A stretch of DNA of 64,000 nt. It comes from Bacteroidota bacterium (GTDB lineage: Bacteria > Bacteroidota > Bacteroidia > Bacteroidales > F082). The position numbers and the translations under genes were made by a program. Each line of letters opens with the position of its first letter. Position 1 is the stretch's first letter. Under the pieces are notes generated by a model. The model had not been told where the DNA came from. It searched no databases and saw only the letters and a program-made list of their open reading frames with translations. The stretch is from contig JAERTD010000014.1 of the NCBI GenBank assembly GCA_016845175.1, positions 124,001 to 188,000 of the forward strand, read 5' to 3'. Shown here in pieces: positions 19,597 through 29,506 of this stretch.

Positions 19597-20847
19597 ATGA
19601 CTGCATTAAAACAATTCTTCTTACTACTGGTCAGCATCGGATTATTACTAATTCCACCGGGCTGCGAAAAAGATTCTAATGATGATCCCCAAGCTCCTGG
19701 AACTCAACAAATTATCGATGCGATTGTAGACAGCATCCGACAGTCTGTTGAAACCAACATTGGAAAAGTGGTGCCCACATTAAATGTAATTATTCAAACA
19801 CCTTCAGAAACCTGGTTCTCAAGTTCAGCGGCAGAAGGATATGAAGCCATCACCAGAGACACATATTTTCGCTTCGCCAGCAATACCAAGAATTTTACGG
19901 CGGCAGCTGTTTTAAATATGCAGGAGGATGGCTGGCTGGATGTGAATAGCAAGATCGTGGATACCATTCCAGGGACTGATATACCCTTTGTTCCTGTTAC
20001 AGATGCCTGGGATATTCCCCATAAAGATCAAATTACCCTAAGAATGTTATTGAACCATTCGGCCGGTGTTTATGATGTGGATAATGATTCGGTTCCGGGT
20101 TTTGGTGGTTATTCCTATACCGCCTATACCCAATATTTTGATCCGGATCATCAATTTACAGCCGAAGAAATGGTCAATCAGGCAGCCATCCATCAGTTAT
20201 CTTACTTTGAGCCGGGCACAGGAAACCACTATAGTAATACCGGTTATGCCATTGCAGGTGAAATAGTGGCCAGAGTTTACTCTGCTCATGCAGAGGCTGA
20301 AAAACAACTGACTGATTATCTGCATGATTATATCTATGGACCAGAATCACCTGTACCATTGGAGATGCATTTTCCCTATCTGGCGAGTGATCAGGAATTA
20401 TGGGAACCTGCTTCCTGTGGACATATACTCGAAGATGCCGGCATAACAGAAATCTGTGATTATAATATGAGTGCCCAGGTGGCAGAAGGCAATGGCTTTT
20501 CCACCATGAATAACCTGAATACCTACAACAGAAGTATGCAAAAAGGAGAAAATGTCTTAAGTTCTGCCTCCGTAGAAATGATGAGAACCTACACCTCAAC
20601 GGCGGCACCTACCTATGGTTTGGGTTGCTTTTATAAAGAAAACCTGGGCTATGGTCACAATGGGGCGCGAATTGGGAATATGAGTTTGATGCTTTATGAC
20701 CCTATCCATGATGTTTCCTTCGTGACCTATATATCAGCAGTAAATGATCCCGATTTTATACCCACGATCATGGCCATCTATGAGGTGGCTTATGCTGTTC
20801 GGGAGGCTCTGGGTTATCCTGGTAAACCCACTGAGAGAACACGCTAG
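19597..20847 (+). CDS. Serine hydrolase of the S12 / class C beta-lactamase family, lipoprotein
   Basis: 416 residues from the ATG at 19597, which gives a proper lipoprotein signal with lipobox Cys23 (LIPPGC); the longer frame from 19498 overlaps the previous gene and lacks a signal. The S12 motifs are Ser95-x-x-Lys98 in FASNTKNF, Tyr212-Ser-Asn214 in HYSNTGY, and a GHNGARIG box taking the place of KTG. Such proteins include D-aminopeptidases, DD-peptidases and esterases; a resistance function is not implied. It follows the C45 gene by 41 bp and probably shares its transcript. Confidence 0.87.
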   Translation: MTALKQFFLLLVSIGLLLIPPGCEKDSNDDPQAPGTQQIIDAIVDSIRQSVETNIGKVVPTLNVIIQTPSETWFSSSAAEGYEAITRDTYFRFASNTKNFTAAAVLNMQEDGWLDVNSKIVDTIPGTDIPFVPVTDAWDIPHKDQITLRMLLNHSAGVYDVDNDSVPGFGGYSYTAYTQYFDPDHQFTAEEMVNQAAIHQLSYFEPGTGNHYSNTGYAIAGEIVARVYSAHAEAEKQLTDYLHDYIYGPESPVPLEMHFPYLASDQELWEPASCGHILEDAGITEICDYNMSAQVAEGNGFSTMNNLNTYNRSMQKGENVLSSASVEMMRTYTSTAAPTYGLGCFYKENLGYGHNGARIGNMSLMLYDPIHDVSFVTYISAVNDPDFIPTIMAIYEVAYAVREALGYPGKPTERTR

Positions 20848-20877
20848 CATTAATTATTCCAGTAAAGCCTTCTTGCC

Positions 20878-22551
20878 ATGAGATTATTTAAATACCTATT
20901 TCTGACGACTCTTGTGTTTTTCTTCTGTGCAGTTTCGGCACAAAAAGCTGGACTAGGGGACTCCAGTCCTTATGATTATTCCGGCTTAAGCTGGACTGCT
21001 GGCTTTGATTCCTTACATGAAAACCTAAGTTACCGATATGCATTTACAGATTGGAAGGCTATTGATTGGAATGAAAAAAAATCAATCACCCGACCCTTAA
21101 TAGCATCTGCTCAGCAGGATAGCAACTATATAGCCTACACCCAGGCCTTGTTTGAGTATCTGAATAGTATCCCCGATGGGCATATCAATCTCTTTGGAGG
21201 GACAGATTATTTTAAGTATGAGAAACTAGGGGGGACTTATGGGTTTAATATGATCCCCTTAGAAGATGGATCTGTTTTGGTCTCACATTTACTGGATGAA
21301 AAAGCTGCCTACCTTTCCGGTTTGCGTTGTGGTGACCAGGTGTTGCAATGGAATGGCGTTGCTATAGATTCCATAGGGGAGCGTGAGCTTTGGAACTACT
21401 TCAGGAATTATAGCACGCTGGAAGGTAGAAGATACAGCAGATATTATATGCTGCCGCGTGATCCCATCGGTACCGTTGCCAACATCACATATAAAAGTCA
21501 ACTCTCAGGGCAGATCAATACTATAGAAGTAGAGGCATTTGAAGATGGGGGCTATATGTTTGCTGAAGGCTTGTTTAATACCACTGTTATGCCTGATATG
21601 GATTCTTTGATCAAGTATGAGATACTGGAAAGCGGTGTGGGTTATTTGTATATAGGCGCTGAAGATTCTGACGGGATGACACCCGATGAAATCAAACAAG
21701 ACCCGCTCTATTTAGAGGTGGTTGATGCCATTAGCTTCTTCCAGCAGAATAATATACAGAGACTGATAGTAGACCTTCGGTTTAACCTTGGAGGAAACGA
21801 TTTGTTCGCAGCGGTCTTGATGGGTATGTTTTATCAGGAAGCATCCTTCTATGAACATATTACTACTACAGTAGATCAGGGTTTTGATATTCTTCACTCC
21901 TTGTGGACCTATACAGATGAACCAAACTTTACTGGGGAGATAGCCGTTATTGTTGATCCCAATACCATAAGCACCGGCGAAGGTCTGGCAATGATGTTCC
22001 AACGATTACCCAATGCCAACATTGTATCTCATTGGGGCACTAATGGCGCCTTTGGCATAGTGGATTATGAACCCATAATCCTGCCTCTTGATTTGATGGT
22101 TAGCTTCCCTCAAGGCCGATCTCTTGATGAACATTATCACATCCAGCTTGATTCAGACTCGACTTTAGCAGGTGGAATACAACCCGATATTCGGGTGCCC
22201 ATTGACCTACAATCGGTCATCATGCAGTATCAGGAAGGCGTTGATGTACAATTAAAATTTGCTGAGAGTTTTTTATTGGAGATACAGGAGCAAAAGTTGA
22301 GGGGACAATGTTTGCTTTATCCAAATCCAGGAAAAGGGATTGTGAATCTTAGCTTTTCTGACGCTGAGCCTGGAGCCTATACCCTTCGATTATACAATCA
22401 GCTTGGTCAATGCTGTTATCTTGAGCTGGTAAATCTGACATCAGATGAACAGCGTTTTCAATTGGACTGCTCAAACCTGGTATCTGGTGTCTATTCCTAT
22501 CAATGTGTAGGCAGTGACCGATCTTTTATTGGAAAACTGATTATTCAATAG
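20878..22551 (+). CDS. S41 family peptidase with type IX secretion sorting domain
   Basis: 557 residues: signal peptide ending VSAQ (about 1-21), a PDZ-like region around 130-200 (LLDEKAAYLSGLRCGDQVLQWNG), and an S41 tail-specific-protease core with VDLRFNLGGNDLFA (about 298-311) and the nucleophile segment NTISTGEGLAMMF. From about residue 479 (LLYPNPGKG) to the end, IGKLIIQ, it has a type IX C-terminal sorting domain, so it should be moved across the outer membrane. It lies 30 bp after the S12 gene, making a three-gene unit of exported hydrolases. An A8 run at 21074-21081 is in frame. Substrate unknown. Confidence 0.88.
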   Translation: MRLFKYLFLTTLVFFFCAVSAQKAGLGDSSPYDYSGLSWTAGFDSLHENLSYRYAFTDWKAIDWNEKKSITRPLIASAQQDSNYIAYTQALFEYLNSIPDGHINLFGGTDYFKYEKLGGTYGFNMIPLEDGSVLVSHLLDEKAAYLSGLRCGDQVLQWNGVAIDSIGERELWNYFRNYSTLEGRRYSRYYMLPRDPIGTVANITYKSQLSGQINTIEVEAFEDGGYMFAEGLFNTTVMPDMDSLIKYEILESGVGYLYIGAEDSDGMTPDEIKQDPLYLEVVDAISFFQQNNIQRLIVDLRFNLGGNDLFAAVLMGMFYQEASFYEHITTTVDQGFDILHSLWTYTDEPNFTGEIAVIVDPNTISTGEGLAMMFQRLPNANIVSHWGTNGAFGIVDYEPIILPLDLMVSFPQGRSLDEHYHIQLDSDSTLAGGIQPDIRVPIDLQSVIMQYQEGVDVQLKFAESFLLEIQEQKLRGQCLLYPNPGKGIVNLSFSDAEPGAYTLRLYNQLGQCCYLELVNLTSDEQRFQLDCSNLVSGVYSYQCVGSDRSFIGKLIIQ

Positions 22552-22657
22552 TGTTACACAATTAGGTATTAATCAAATCAAAAACATATTGTTTACCAGT
22601 ACTTTGCAAAAGCTATTTTCCTATATTTGGTTACCCAAAAAAACCCGTAGCCGAAAA

Positions 22658-23254
22658 ATGGAGAAAGCACTCAAGGAGAAAATCCGTTTTTTTCTCAATC
22701 AGGTAGTCCCTGTACCTGAAGATGACTGGATATTATTCGACCAAAGGCTAAGGTATAAAACCTATGCCAAAGGTGAACTATTGCTAAGAAATGGTGAGAT
22801 TGAAAACTATATGTATTTCATGGTAGATGGGGTAACCCGCATTTTTCATTTTACGGACGATATTGAATATACCTTACGCTTTAATTTTCCTATTTCTGTT
22901 TTTAATTCCTATGCATCTTATATCAGCCGCTCACCATCTTTGGTAAGTGTTGAGGCGCTGACTGATCTCAAAGTATTCAGAATGTCATATACTGATATGC
23001 AATCACTGTATGAAGAATCCAGGTTTGGTGAGCGAATTGGCAGACGGATGATAGAGTTGCTGTATGTACAACGAGAAATGAAGGAAATACAAATCCACAG
23101 CAAAACAGCAGAAGATTATTATTGCGAACTACTTAAAACCAACGACGCTCTGGTTCAGCAAATACCACAAAAATACCTGGCCTCCTATCTGGGAATTACA
23201 CCTGAGAGTTTAAGCAGGATTAAAAGGAAAGTAATGAGTGAAAACTGCGAGTAG
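22658..23254 (+). CDS. Crp/Fnr family transcriptional regulator
   Basis: 198 residues from the ATG at 22658 (an in-frame TTG at 22589 is the longer alternative). An N-terminal cyclic-nucleotide-binding-like beta-roll (about 25-110; YAKGELLLRNGEIENYMYFMVDG) and a C-terminal winged helix with QKYLASYLGITPESLSRIKRK. The phosphate-binding cassette of true cAMP receptors is not evident, and there are no Fnr-type cysteines in the N-terminus, so the ligand is unknown. It follows the exported hydrolase genes on the same strand and may regulate them. Confidence 0.88.
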   Translation: MEKALKEKIRFFLNQVVPVPEDDWILFDQRLRYKTYAKGELLLRNGEIENYMYFMVDGVTRIFHFTDDIEYTLRFNFPISVFNSYASYISRSPSLVSVEALTDLKVFRMSYTDMQSLYEESRFGERIGRRMIELLYVQREMKEIQIHSKTAEDYYCELLKTNDALVQQIPQKYLASYLGITPESLSRIKRKVMSENCE

Positions 23255-23271
23255 TCCGGAATAACATTTTA

Positions 23272-24561
23272 TTATTCAGCCATCCATCTCTCTATATCAT
23301 CAGCTTCAATGGGAATATGCGACATCAGGTCGATGGGTTCCTTGTCGGTCACCAGAATATCATTCTCTATACGAATCCCGATCTTCTCCTCCCTGATATA
23401 GATACCAGGTTCGCAGGTTAAAACCATGCCTGGTTTAAAGGGTTCTTCTTTCGGACCTACATCATGTACGTCCAGACCAATGTGGTGGGCCACCCCGTGC
23501 ATAAAATACTTCTTAAAAAGTGGTTTTTCAGGATCCTGCGCATCCACATCTGCCTGAGTAAACAAACCCAAACCTATCATTTCCGCTTCCATCAATTGTT
23601 TGGCCCGTTCATTGATATCGGTACTTTTGGTACCCGGTACATACATCTTTTTGAGTTCCTTAAAAGTTCTCAGAACGGCATTATAACAAGCCTTTTGTCG
23701 CGGACTAAAGCTGCCATCGATGGGTATGGTCCGGCTCATATCTGCTGTATAATTGGCATATTCAGCCCCAAAGTCCATGAGCAGGAGGTCACCGGCCTCA
23801 CATTTTTTATCATTCTCAATATAATGCAGCACGCAGGAGTTGATCCCGGAGGCAATTATGGGAGCATAACCTTGCCCCGTTGCCCTGTTTTTGGTAAACT
23901 CATGGTCAATTTCTCCTTGAATTTCAAATTCATGAACACCCGGTTTCACAAAATTCAATACCCTTTCAAAACCGGCTTTGGTGATATCACAGGCCTTTTG
24001 TAACAATTGAATTTCTTCATCCGATTTCAGCATTCTTAGCTGAGTTAGAATCGGAGCTGCCCTATGGTAGTTATGTAAGGGAAATTTCTCTTGGAGTAGT
24101 CGTCCCAGGCGATGGTTTCTTTCTTCAGTTTCTGGGAAGAACTTGGGATATTCATTTCTGTTGAGGTATACCTCCTGAGAAGTTGAAATCACTTCATTCA
24201 TCATGAGTTCCATATCATCCAGCCAGTACACATTTTCAATACCCGAACACTCACGGGCCTCTTCTTTGGTGTATTTATGTCCTTCCCAAATGGCAATCTG
24301 TTCATTGGTTTTGATGATAAATAAAGCCTCCCTGAGTTTGGGATTGGGACATTGTGGAGCTAGAACTAAAACACTCTTTTCCTGGTCGATACCACAGAGG
24401 TAAAAGAAGTCTGATTGTTGACGAAACGGAAAATACTGATCACCATTTCTGGTTTGCTGATCATTGGAGTAAAAAACAGCAACGGAATTCTTTCGCATAA
24501 GTAGTGAGAGGCGCTCGCGATTATTTACGAAAAGTGCCTTATTGATAGGAAGATATCTCAT
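23272..24561 (-). CDS. pepP: Aminopeptidase P family (Xaa-Pro aminopeptidase), copy 2
   Basis: 429 residues with the M24B ligands: Asp in LMDFGAEY, Asp in TADMSRTIP, His in HGVAHHIGLDVHD, Glu in CEPGIYI and Glu in GIRIENDILV. The N-terminal domain starts with a substrate-binding segment (FPFRQQSDFFYLCG) close to that of E. coli PepP, so this copy may be the more typical Xaa-Pro aminopeptidase of the two in the window. Cytoplasmic, no signal peptide. It is divergent from sdhC and convergent with the Crp-like regulator. Confidence 0.93.
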   Translation of the reverse strand: MRYLPINKALFVNNRERLSLLMRKNSVAVFYSNDQQTRNGDQYFPFRQQSDFFYLCGIDQEKSVLVLAPQCPNPKLREALFIIKTNEQIAIWEGHKYTKEEARECSGIENVYWLDDMELMMNEVISTSQEVYLNRNEYPKFFPETEERNHRLGRLLQEKFPLHNYHRAAPILTQLRMLKSDEEIQLLQKACDITKAGFERVLNFVKPGVHEFEIQGEIDHEFTKNRATGQGYAPIIASGINSCVLHYIENDKKCEAGDLLLMDFGAEYANYTADMSRTIPIDGSFSPRQKACYNAVLRTFKELKKMYVPGTKSTDINERAKQLMEAEMIGLGLFTQADVDAQDPEKPLFKKYFMHGVAHHIGLDVHDVGPKEEPFKPGMVLTCEPGIYIREEKIGIRIENDILVTDKEPIDLMSHIPIEADDIERWMAE

Positions 24562-24627
24562 AATAATTTAGAATGAATCTAGTTGAAAAGTAGCTGATCC
24601 GGCACACCTATAACAAAGCAGATTTGA

Positions 24628-24635
24628 TATATTTG
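24628..24635 (+). promoter_or_regulatory. -7 type promoter box TATATTTG before sdhC
   Basis: TAnnTTTG match 55 bp upstream of the sdhC ATG, leaving a leader of about 50 bases. No well-spaced -33 element recognised. Confidence 0.4.
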
Positions 24636-24690
24636 TTCCATAAACAAAAATATTAATTTCAATCAATATTTTAGCTAAAGAGCCATAATT

Positions 24691-25362
24691 ATGGGGAAGT
24701 CATACATTTATTCTTCCGTTACGAAGAAAGTAATAATGTCGTTGGTGGGTTTGTTTCTCATCACATTTTTATTGGTGCATCTCACCATTAACCTGCTGCT
24801 GCTTTTTGACCCCACCAGGGAGTTGTTTAACGTTGCAGCCCATTTCATGGGAACCAATCCGCTGATTCAGATTTTTCAGTGGGTATTATTTGGTGGTTTT
24901 GCTCTGCATATGATACTTGGAGTTATCCTTCAGGTTCAGAACTGGATGGCACGTCCCAAAGGATATAAGAAGAAAGCTGCCTCTGAGAAATCACTTTTCT
25001 CACGTTTTATGATACACACAGGGATCTTAATTGTGGTCTTTCTTGTCATACACTTCAGTGACTTTTTCATCAAAGCTAAATTTTTGGGTGAGATAGGAGA
25101 GATCGTTTACAATGGTCATCATTATGAAGATATGGGCTTGTTGGTTATTGAAAAATTCCAAATGCTGGGCTATGTCATCTTTTATGTAATAGCCTTACTG
25201 ATTCTGGGATTTCATCTCGACCATGCCTTCCAGTCAGCCTTTCAATCGCTGGGAGTCAATCACCCCAAGTATACACCCTTCATCATGGGTTTCAGCCGCT
25301 TTTTAGCCATCGTGATTACCGTGGGCTATATATTTATTCCATTATTTATTTACCTCAAATAG
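24691..25362 (+). CDS. sdhC: Succinate dehydrogenase/fumarate reductase cytochrome b subunit
   Basis: 223 residues with five hydrophobic helices, the single-subunit anchor of B-type (dihaem) succinate:quinone oxidoreductases as found in Bacteroidota and Epsilonproteobacteria. Histidines in the membrane segments (VHLTIN, FALHM, MIHTG, VIHFSD, FHLDHAFQS) are candidate ligands for two b haems. It anchors SdhA and SdhB to the inner membrane and passes electrons to menaquinone. First gene of sdhCAB, 9 bp before sdhA. Confidence 0.95.
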   Translation: MGKSYIYSSVTKKVIMSLVGLFLITFLLVHLTINLLLLFDPTRELFNVAAHFMGTNPLIQIFQWVLFGGFALHMILGVILQVQNWMARPKGYKKKAASEKSLFSRFMIHTGILIVVFLVIHFSDFFIKAKFLGEIGEIVYNGHHYEDMGLLVIEKFQMLGYVIFYVIALLILGFHLDHAFQSAFQSLGVNHPKYTPFIMGFSRFLAIVITVGYIFIPLFIYLK

Positions 25363-25371
25363 ACACGCGAT

Positions 25372-27318
25372 ATGACTAAGCTAGATTCAAAGATTCCAAA
25401 AGGCCCATTGGCCGAGAAATGGACCAACTATAAAGCCAAGCAAAACCTGGTTAACCCTGCCAACAAACGTAAAGTTGATGTTATTGTGGTTGGAACTGGA
25501 TTGGCCGGAGGTGCCGCCGCCGCCAGTTTAGGAGAACTGGGATTTAATGTAAAAGTATTCTGCATTCAGGATAGCCCCCGCCGCGCACACAGTATAGCTG
25601 CACAGGGTGGTATCAATGCAGCAAAAAACTACCCCAATGATGGAGACAGCGTCTATCGCTTGTTTTATGATACGGTTAAAGGAGGTGATTACAGGGCACG
25701 TGAAGCCAATGTATACCGACTGGCAGAAGTGAGTAACAATATCATCGACCAATGTGTGGCACAGGGTGTGCCTTTTGCACGTGAATATGGTGGACTTCTG
25801 GATAACCGTTCCTTTGGTGGAGCCCTGGTATCCCGTACATTTTATGCCCGTGGTCAAACCGGTCAGCAATTGTTGCTGGGTGCATACAGTGCCTTAAGTA
25901 AGGAAGTAAATAAGGGTTCTGTGGAAATGTATACCCGTCGTGAGATGATGGACGTGGTACTGGTTGACGGACGCGCCAGAGGTATTATTGTCAGAAACCT
26001 GGTTACCGGAGAACTTGAGCGTCATGGTGCCCATGCAGTGGTTCTGGCCACAGGTGGTTATGGCAATGTATTTTTCCTATCTACAAATGCCATGACATCC
26101 AATGGTAGTGCTGCATGGAAAGCCTACAAAAAAGGTGCGTATTTTGGAAATCCTTGTTTTGTGCAGATTCACCCAACCTGTATTCCCGTTCATGGTGACT
26201 ATCAGTCAAAACTTACACTGATGAGTGAGAGCCTCAGGAATGATGGCAGGATCTGGGTGCCCAAGAAAAAGGAAGATGCCGAACGAATACAAGCAGGAAC
26301 TTTAAAGCCTACTGAAATTGCCGAGGAGGACAGAGACTATTATCTGGAGCGCCGATACCCGGCCTTTGGTAACCTGGTGCCACGTGATGTGGCTTCCAGA
26401 GCCGCCAAAGAAAGATGTGATGAAGGCCATGGCGTTGGTTCAACCGGCCTGGCAGTCTATCTGGATTTCAAAGATGCCATTGAAAGATTGGGTAAACATG
26501 TGATTGAAGCCCGCTATGGTAACCTTTTCCAGATGTATGAGAAAATCGTCGATGAGAATCCCTATGAAACACCGATGATGATCTATCCTGCTATCCATTA
26601 CAGCATGGGAGGTATCTGGGTAGACTATGAATTGCAAACCACTATTCCAGGCTTGTTTGCTGGTGGTGAAGCCAATTTCTCCGATCATGGGGCCAACCGT
26701 TTGGGTGCTTCCGCCTTGATGCAAGGCTTGTCTGATGGCTATTTTGTACTGCCATATACGCTGCAGAATTATCTGGCTGATCAGATTAACGTACCTCATT
26801 TTGAAACCGATGGAGAAGCCTTTGATGCTGTGGAGAACGAAGTACAGGGAACCATTGATAAATTATTTGCCGTAAACGGTAAACAAACGGTGGATTCCTT
26901 CCATAAGCGTTTGGGCTTGATCATGTGGGATCATGTTGGTATGGCCCGAAACAAAGAAGGTCTTGAAAAAGCCATCAAGGATATTATCACTTTGCGTAAA
27001 GAATTCTGGACAGATGTTAAAGTACCTGGTGAGAAAACAGGCATGAACGTGGAGCTTGAAAAAGCCTTACGCCTTGCTGACTATCTTGAATTGGGTGAAC
27101 TAATGGCACGGGATGCACTGGATCGCAATGAATCCTGCGGCGGTCACTTCAGGGAAGAATACCGTACCGAAGAAGGTGAAGCCATGCGCGATGATGAAAA
27201 CTTCACTTATGTGTCTGCCTGGGAGTATATGGGCGAAGATACACCTGCCAAACTCCATAAGGAGCCATTGATCTATGAAAATATAGAGGTGAAGCAACGT
27301 AATTACAAGACAGCCTAA
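25372..27318 (+). CDS. sdhA: Succinate dehydrogenase/fumarate reductase flavoprotein subunit
   Basis: 648 residues, usual for the Bacteroidota form. Landmarks: FAD dinucleotide site [15 protein letters not shown] (about 41-55); the covalent-flavin segment [13 protein letters not shown]; the active-site HPTCIP region (around 265) followed by MSESLRNDG; and the C-terminal [17 protein letters not shown]. Interconverts succinate and fumarate in the TCA cycle or in anaerobic respiration. It lies between sdhC and sdhB in a clear operon. Confidence 0.97.
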   Translation: MTKLDSKIPKGPLAEKWTNYKAKQNLVNPANKRKVDVIVVGTGLAGGAAAASLGELGFNVKVFCIQDSPRRAHSIAAQGGINAAKNYPNDGDSVYRLFYDTVKGGDYRAREANVYRLAEVSNNIIDQCVAQGVPFAREYGGLLDNRSFGGALVSRTFYARGQTGQQLLLGAYSALSKEVNKGSVEMYTRREMMDVVLVDGRARGIIVRNLVTGELERHGAHAVVLATGGYGNVFFLSTNAMTSNGSAAWKAYKKGAYFGNPCFVQIHPTCIPVHGDYQSKLTLMSESLRNDGRIWVPKKKEDAERIQAGTLKPTEIAEEDRDYYLERRYPAFGNLVPRDVASRAAKERCDEGHGVGSTGLAVYLDFKDAIERLGKHVIEARYGNLFQMYEKIVDENPYETPMMIYPAIHYSMGGIWVDYELQTTIPGLFAGGEANFSDHGANRLGASALMQGLSDGYFVLPYTLQNYLADQINVPHFETDGEAFDAVENEVQGTIDKLFAVNGKQTVDSFHKRLGLIMWDHVGMARNKEGLEKAIKDIITLRKEFWTDVKVPGEKTGMNVELEKALRLADYLELGELMARDALDRNESCGGHFREEYRTEEGEAMRDDENFTYVSAWEYMGEDTPAKLHKEPLIYENIEVKQRNYKTA

Positions 27319-27344
27319 TTATTGACTAAGAAAAAATCAGAACG

Positions 27345-28091
27345 ATGAATATTAATCTGACACTAAAAATATGGAGGCAGGCCAATCAGGATGCCCCGGG
27401 TAAATTTGTAGATTATCCCGTAGAGAATATCTCAACTGAAGCATCATTCCTTGAAATGATGGACATTCTGAACGAAGAGCTTGTTGCCAAAGGTGAAGAG
27501 CCTGTTGCCTTCGACCATGATTGTAGAGAAGGTATTTGTGGTATGTGTAGCTTGTTTATCAATGGCCGGCCACACGGTCCCGATGACAGTATTACCACCT
27601 GTCAGTTGCATATGCGGAAATTTAAAGATGGCGAAACCATAGTCATTGAACCCTGGCGTGCCAAACCATTTCCAGTCATCAAAGACTTGATGGTTGACCG
27701 TACTGCTTTTGATGAAATCATACAGGCCGGTGGCTATGTGAATATCAATACCGGTGGAGTTCCCGATGCCAACGCCATCCCCATTCGTAAGGAAAATGCT
27801 GATCTGGCCATGGATGCAGCCTCATGTATTGGCTGTGGTGCCTGTGTAGCTGCATGTAAGAATGCCTCTGCCATGCTATTTGTATCTGCAAAAGTTTCTC
27901 AGTTCACCCTCCTCCCACAGGGAAAAGTAGAGGCCCATGAAAGGGTTGAAAATATGGTAGCAAAAATGGATGAGCTGGGATTTGGAAATTGTACCAATAC
28001 TTATGCCTGTGAAGCGGAATGTCCCAAGGATATTTCCATCACCAATATCGCCAGAATGAACCGTGAGTTTCTCTGTGCTAAAGTATCCTAA
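27345..28091 (+). CDS. sdhB: Succinate dehydrogenase/fumarate reductase iron-sulfur subunit
   Basis: 248 residues. The N-terminal [2Fe-2S] ferredoxin domain has Cys60, 65, 68 and 86. The C-terminal domain has [11 protein letters not shown] (Cys161, 164, 167, 171) and later Cys216, 222 and 226, enough for a [4Fe-4S] and a [3Fe-4S] cluster as in the family. It carries electrons from the flavin of SdhA to the haems of SdhC. Last gene of the operon, closed by an intrinsic terminator 15 bp after its stop. Confidence 0.97.
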   Translation: MNINLTLKIWRQANQDAPGKFVDYPVENISTEASFLEMMDILNEELVAKGEEPVAFDHDCREGICGMCSLFINGRPHGPDDSITTCQLHMRKFKDGETIVIEPWRAKPFPVIKDLMVDRTAFDEIIQAGGYVNINTGGVPDANAIPIRKENADLAMDAASCIGCGACVAACKNASAMLFVSAKVSQFTLLPQGKVEAHERVENMVAKMDELGFGNCTNTYACEAECPKDISITNIARMNREFLCAKVS

Positions 28092-28105
28092 CAATCAGAA
28101 AATTG

Positions 28106-28139
28106 AAAAAAGGGTGTCACTTGCTGATGCCCTTTTTTT
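28106..28139 (+). terminator. Intrinsic terminator of sdhCAB
   Basis: AAAAAAGGGTGTCA pairs with TGATGCCCTTTTTT around a CTTGC loop (two wobble pairs), ending in a T7 run. Confidence 0.85.
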
Positions 28140-28233
28140 ATGTCTCCTAACCAATAAATCAGTGGCATAAAATCTGTGTTTTGGTTTTGTTGTAAGGCTT
28201 AGCTGTTAAAACTAATTGCTGTGTTAATTTTCC

Positions 28234-28241
28234 TATTTTTG
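28234..28241 (+). promoter_or_regulatory. -7 type promoter box TATTTTTG before holB
   Basis: TAnnTTTG match 18 bp before the TTG start of holB; probable promoter of the holB-ricT-gldH-PBP1A set. Confidence 0.5.
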
Positions 28242-28259
28242 AGTTCAAATTAAAAGCTA

Positions 28260-29423
28260 TTGAAATTTTCATCCATCATTGGGCAGGAGGCTGTTAAACA
28301 GCGATTAAGAACCAGTATCTTAGAAAACCGTCTGGCTCACACACAATTGTTTTTGGGTCCTGAAGGTAGTGGTTCACTGGCACTGGCCATCGCATTGGCT
28401 CAATATGTCAATTGTCCTGACAGAACCCCTGAGGATAGCTGCGGCAAATGTCCATCCTGTTTGAAATATGAGAAATATGCCCATCCCGATCTTCATTTCT
28501 TTTTTCCAACCACTACCAATGATTCTGTGAAAAAAGAACCCATGTCGGCTTTGTTTTTAAAGGAATGGCGCGATTTTCTGGAAAACAATCAGGCATATGT
28601 GCGACAAGAAGACTGGTACAATCATTTGGGTGTGGGAAATAAACAGGGAACCATTTATGTTAGGGATGCCAGCGACCTGATTGAAAAAATGGTGCTCAAG
28701 TCCTATGAGTCGGAGTACAAGGTCGTCATTTTGTGGATGCCTGAGAAATTGCATGAATCTGCCTCCAACAAATTATTGAAAACTTTTGAGGAACCCTCCG
28801 AGAAAACATTGATTATCCTGGTAGCCGAACGCTATGAACTATTATTGGCAACAGTGAGGTCCAGGGCACAGCTGGTTAAAATTAACAAACTGGATGATGC
28901 AGAAATAGCTGCTGCGCTGGTGGAACAAAACAAAACAACTGATTCAGCATTTGCCCAGGATTTGGCTATTTTAAGCAATGGCAATTGGAATATGGCCCTT
29001 GAAAACCTGGATGGAGAAGTTGATTCTGAAGATGATTTTCTCAAATTCAGGCAATGGTTGAGGTATTGTTTCAAGCCTGGCAATTATCTGGAATTAAACA
29101 AGTTCAATACTTCTCTTACCCGAATTGGGCGTGAAAATCAAAAGCGATTTTTACAATATGGCTTGGAGTCGGTTCACAACAGCATTTTACAAAACCATCA
29201 ACAAGGTGCAAAAATTAAAAAGGCTGGAGAAGAGCTTGATTTTTCACAGAAATTCGCCCCTTATATCAATGAAGCCAATCAAACTCAAATGTACCAGCTG
29301 TTCAATGAAGCTGTGTATCATATTGAACGTAATGCCAATCCTGCCATCCTATTCACAGATCTGAGTTTTAAGATTATCAACTTGCTTCGCATGGGCAGAA
29401 ATGAGTTGGCCTCAACACGCTAG
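28260..29423 (+). CDS. holB: DNA polymerase III delta' subunit (clamp-loader)
   Basis: 387 residues from a TTG start; no ATG is available upstream in frame near the promoter box. N-terminal clamp-loader AAA+ domain: FSSIIGQEAVKQRLR, a degenerate Walker A GPEGSGSLALA in which Ser replaces the usual Lys (delta' does not need ATP), a zinc site from CPDRTPEDSCGKCPSC, and the LLKTFEEPSEKT segment with a conserved arginine-finger SRAQL region downstream. Part of the complex that loads the sliding clamp. It heads a gene set with ricT, gldH and a PBP1A gene that is common in Bacteroidota. Confidence 0.9.
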   Translation: MKFSSIIGQEAVKQRLRTSILENRLAHTQLFLGPEGSGSLALAIALAQYVNCPDRTPEDSCGKCPSCLKYEKYAHPDLHFFFPTTTNDSVKKEPMSALFLKEWRDFLENNQAYVRQEDWYNHLGVGNKQGTIYVRDASDLIEKMVLKSYESEYKVVILWMPEKLHESASNKLLKTFEEPSEKTLIILVAERYELLLATVRSRAQLVKINKLDDAEIAAALVEQNKTTDSAFAQDLAILSNGNWNMALENLDGEVDSEDDFLKFRQWLRYCFKPGNYLELNKFNTSLTRIGRENQKRFLQYGLESVHNSILQNHQQGAKIKKAGEELDFSQKFAPYINEANQTQMYQLFNEAVYHIERNANPAILFTDLSFKIINLLRMGRNELASTR

Positions 29424-29476
29424 TATTTAGCCATAAGGCTTTTGCTTCTTCTCCCAGACCATCCTTTCAAATTTCT

Positions 29477-29484
29477 TACCTTTG
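29477..29484 (+). promoter_or_regulatory. -7 type promoter box TACCTTTG before ricT
   Basis: TAnnTTTG match that ends 1 bp before the ATG at 29486 and 22 bp before the ATG at 29507. If it is used, translation must start at 29507. Confidence 0.4.
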
Positions 29485-29506
29485 CATGAATTATTTGAAG
29501 AAGGAA

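Noticed and set aside
19597..20847. S12 protein as a beta-lactam resistance gene
   Set aside because: The SxxK/YxN motifs are shared by many DD-peptidases and esterases, the KTG box is not canonical, and the context is a set of exported hydrolases.
23464..24003. 179-codon frame antisense to the second aminopeptidase P
   Set aside because: Lies wholly within a well-supported gene on the other strand; a codon-bias shadow.
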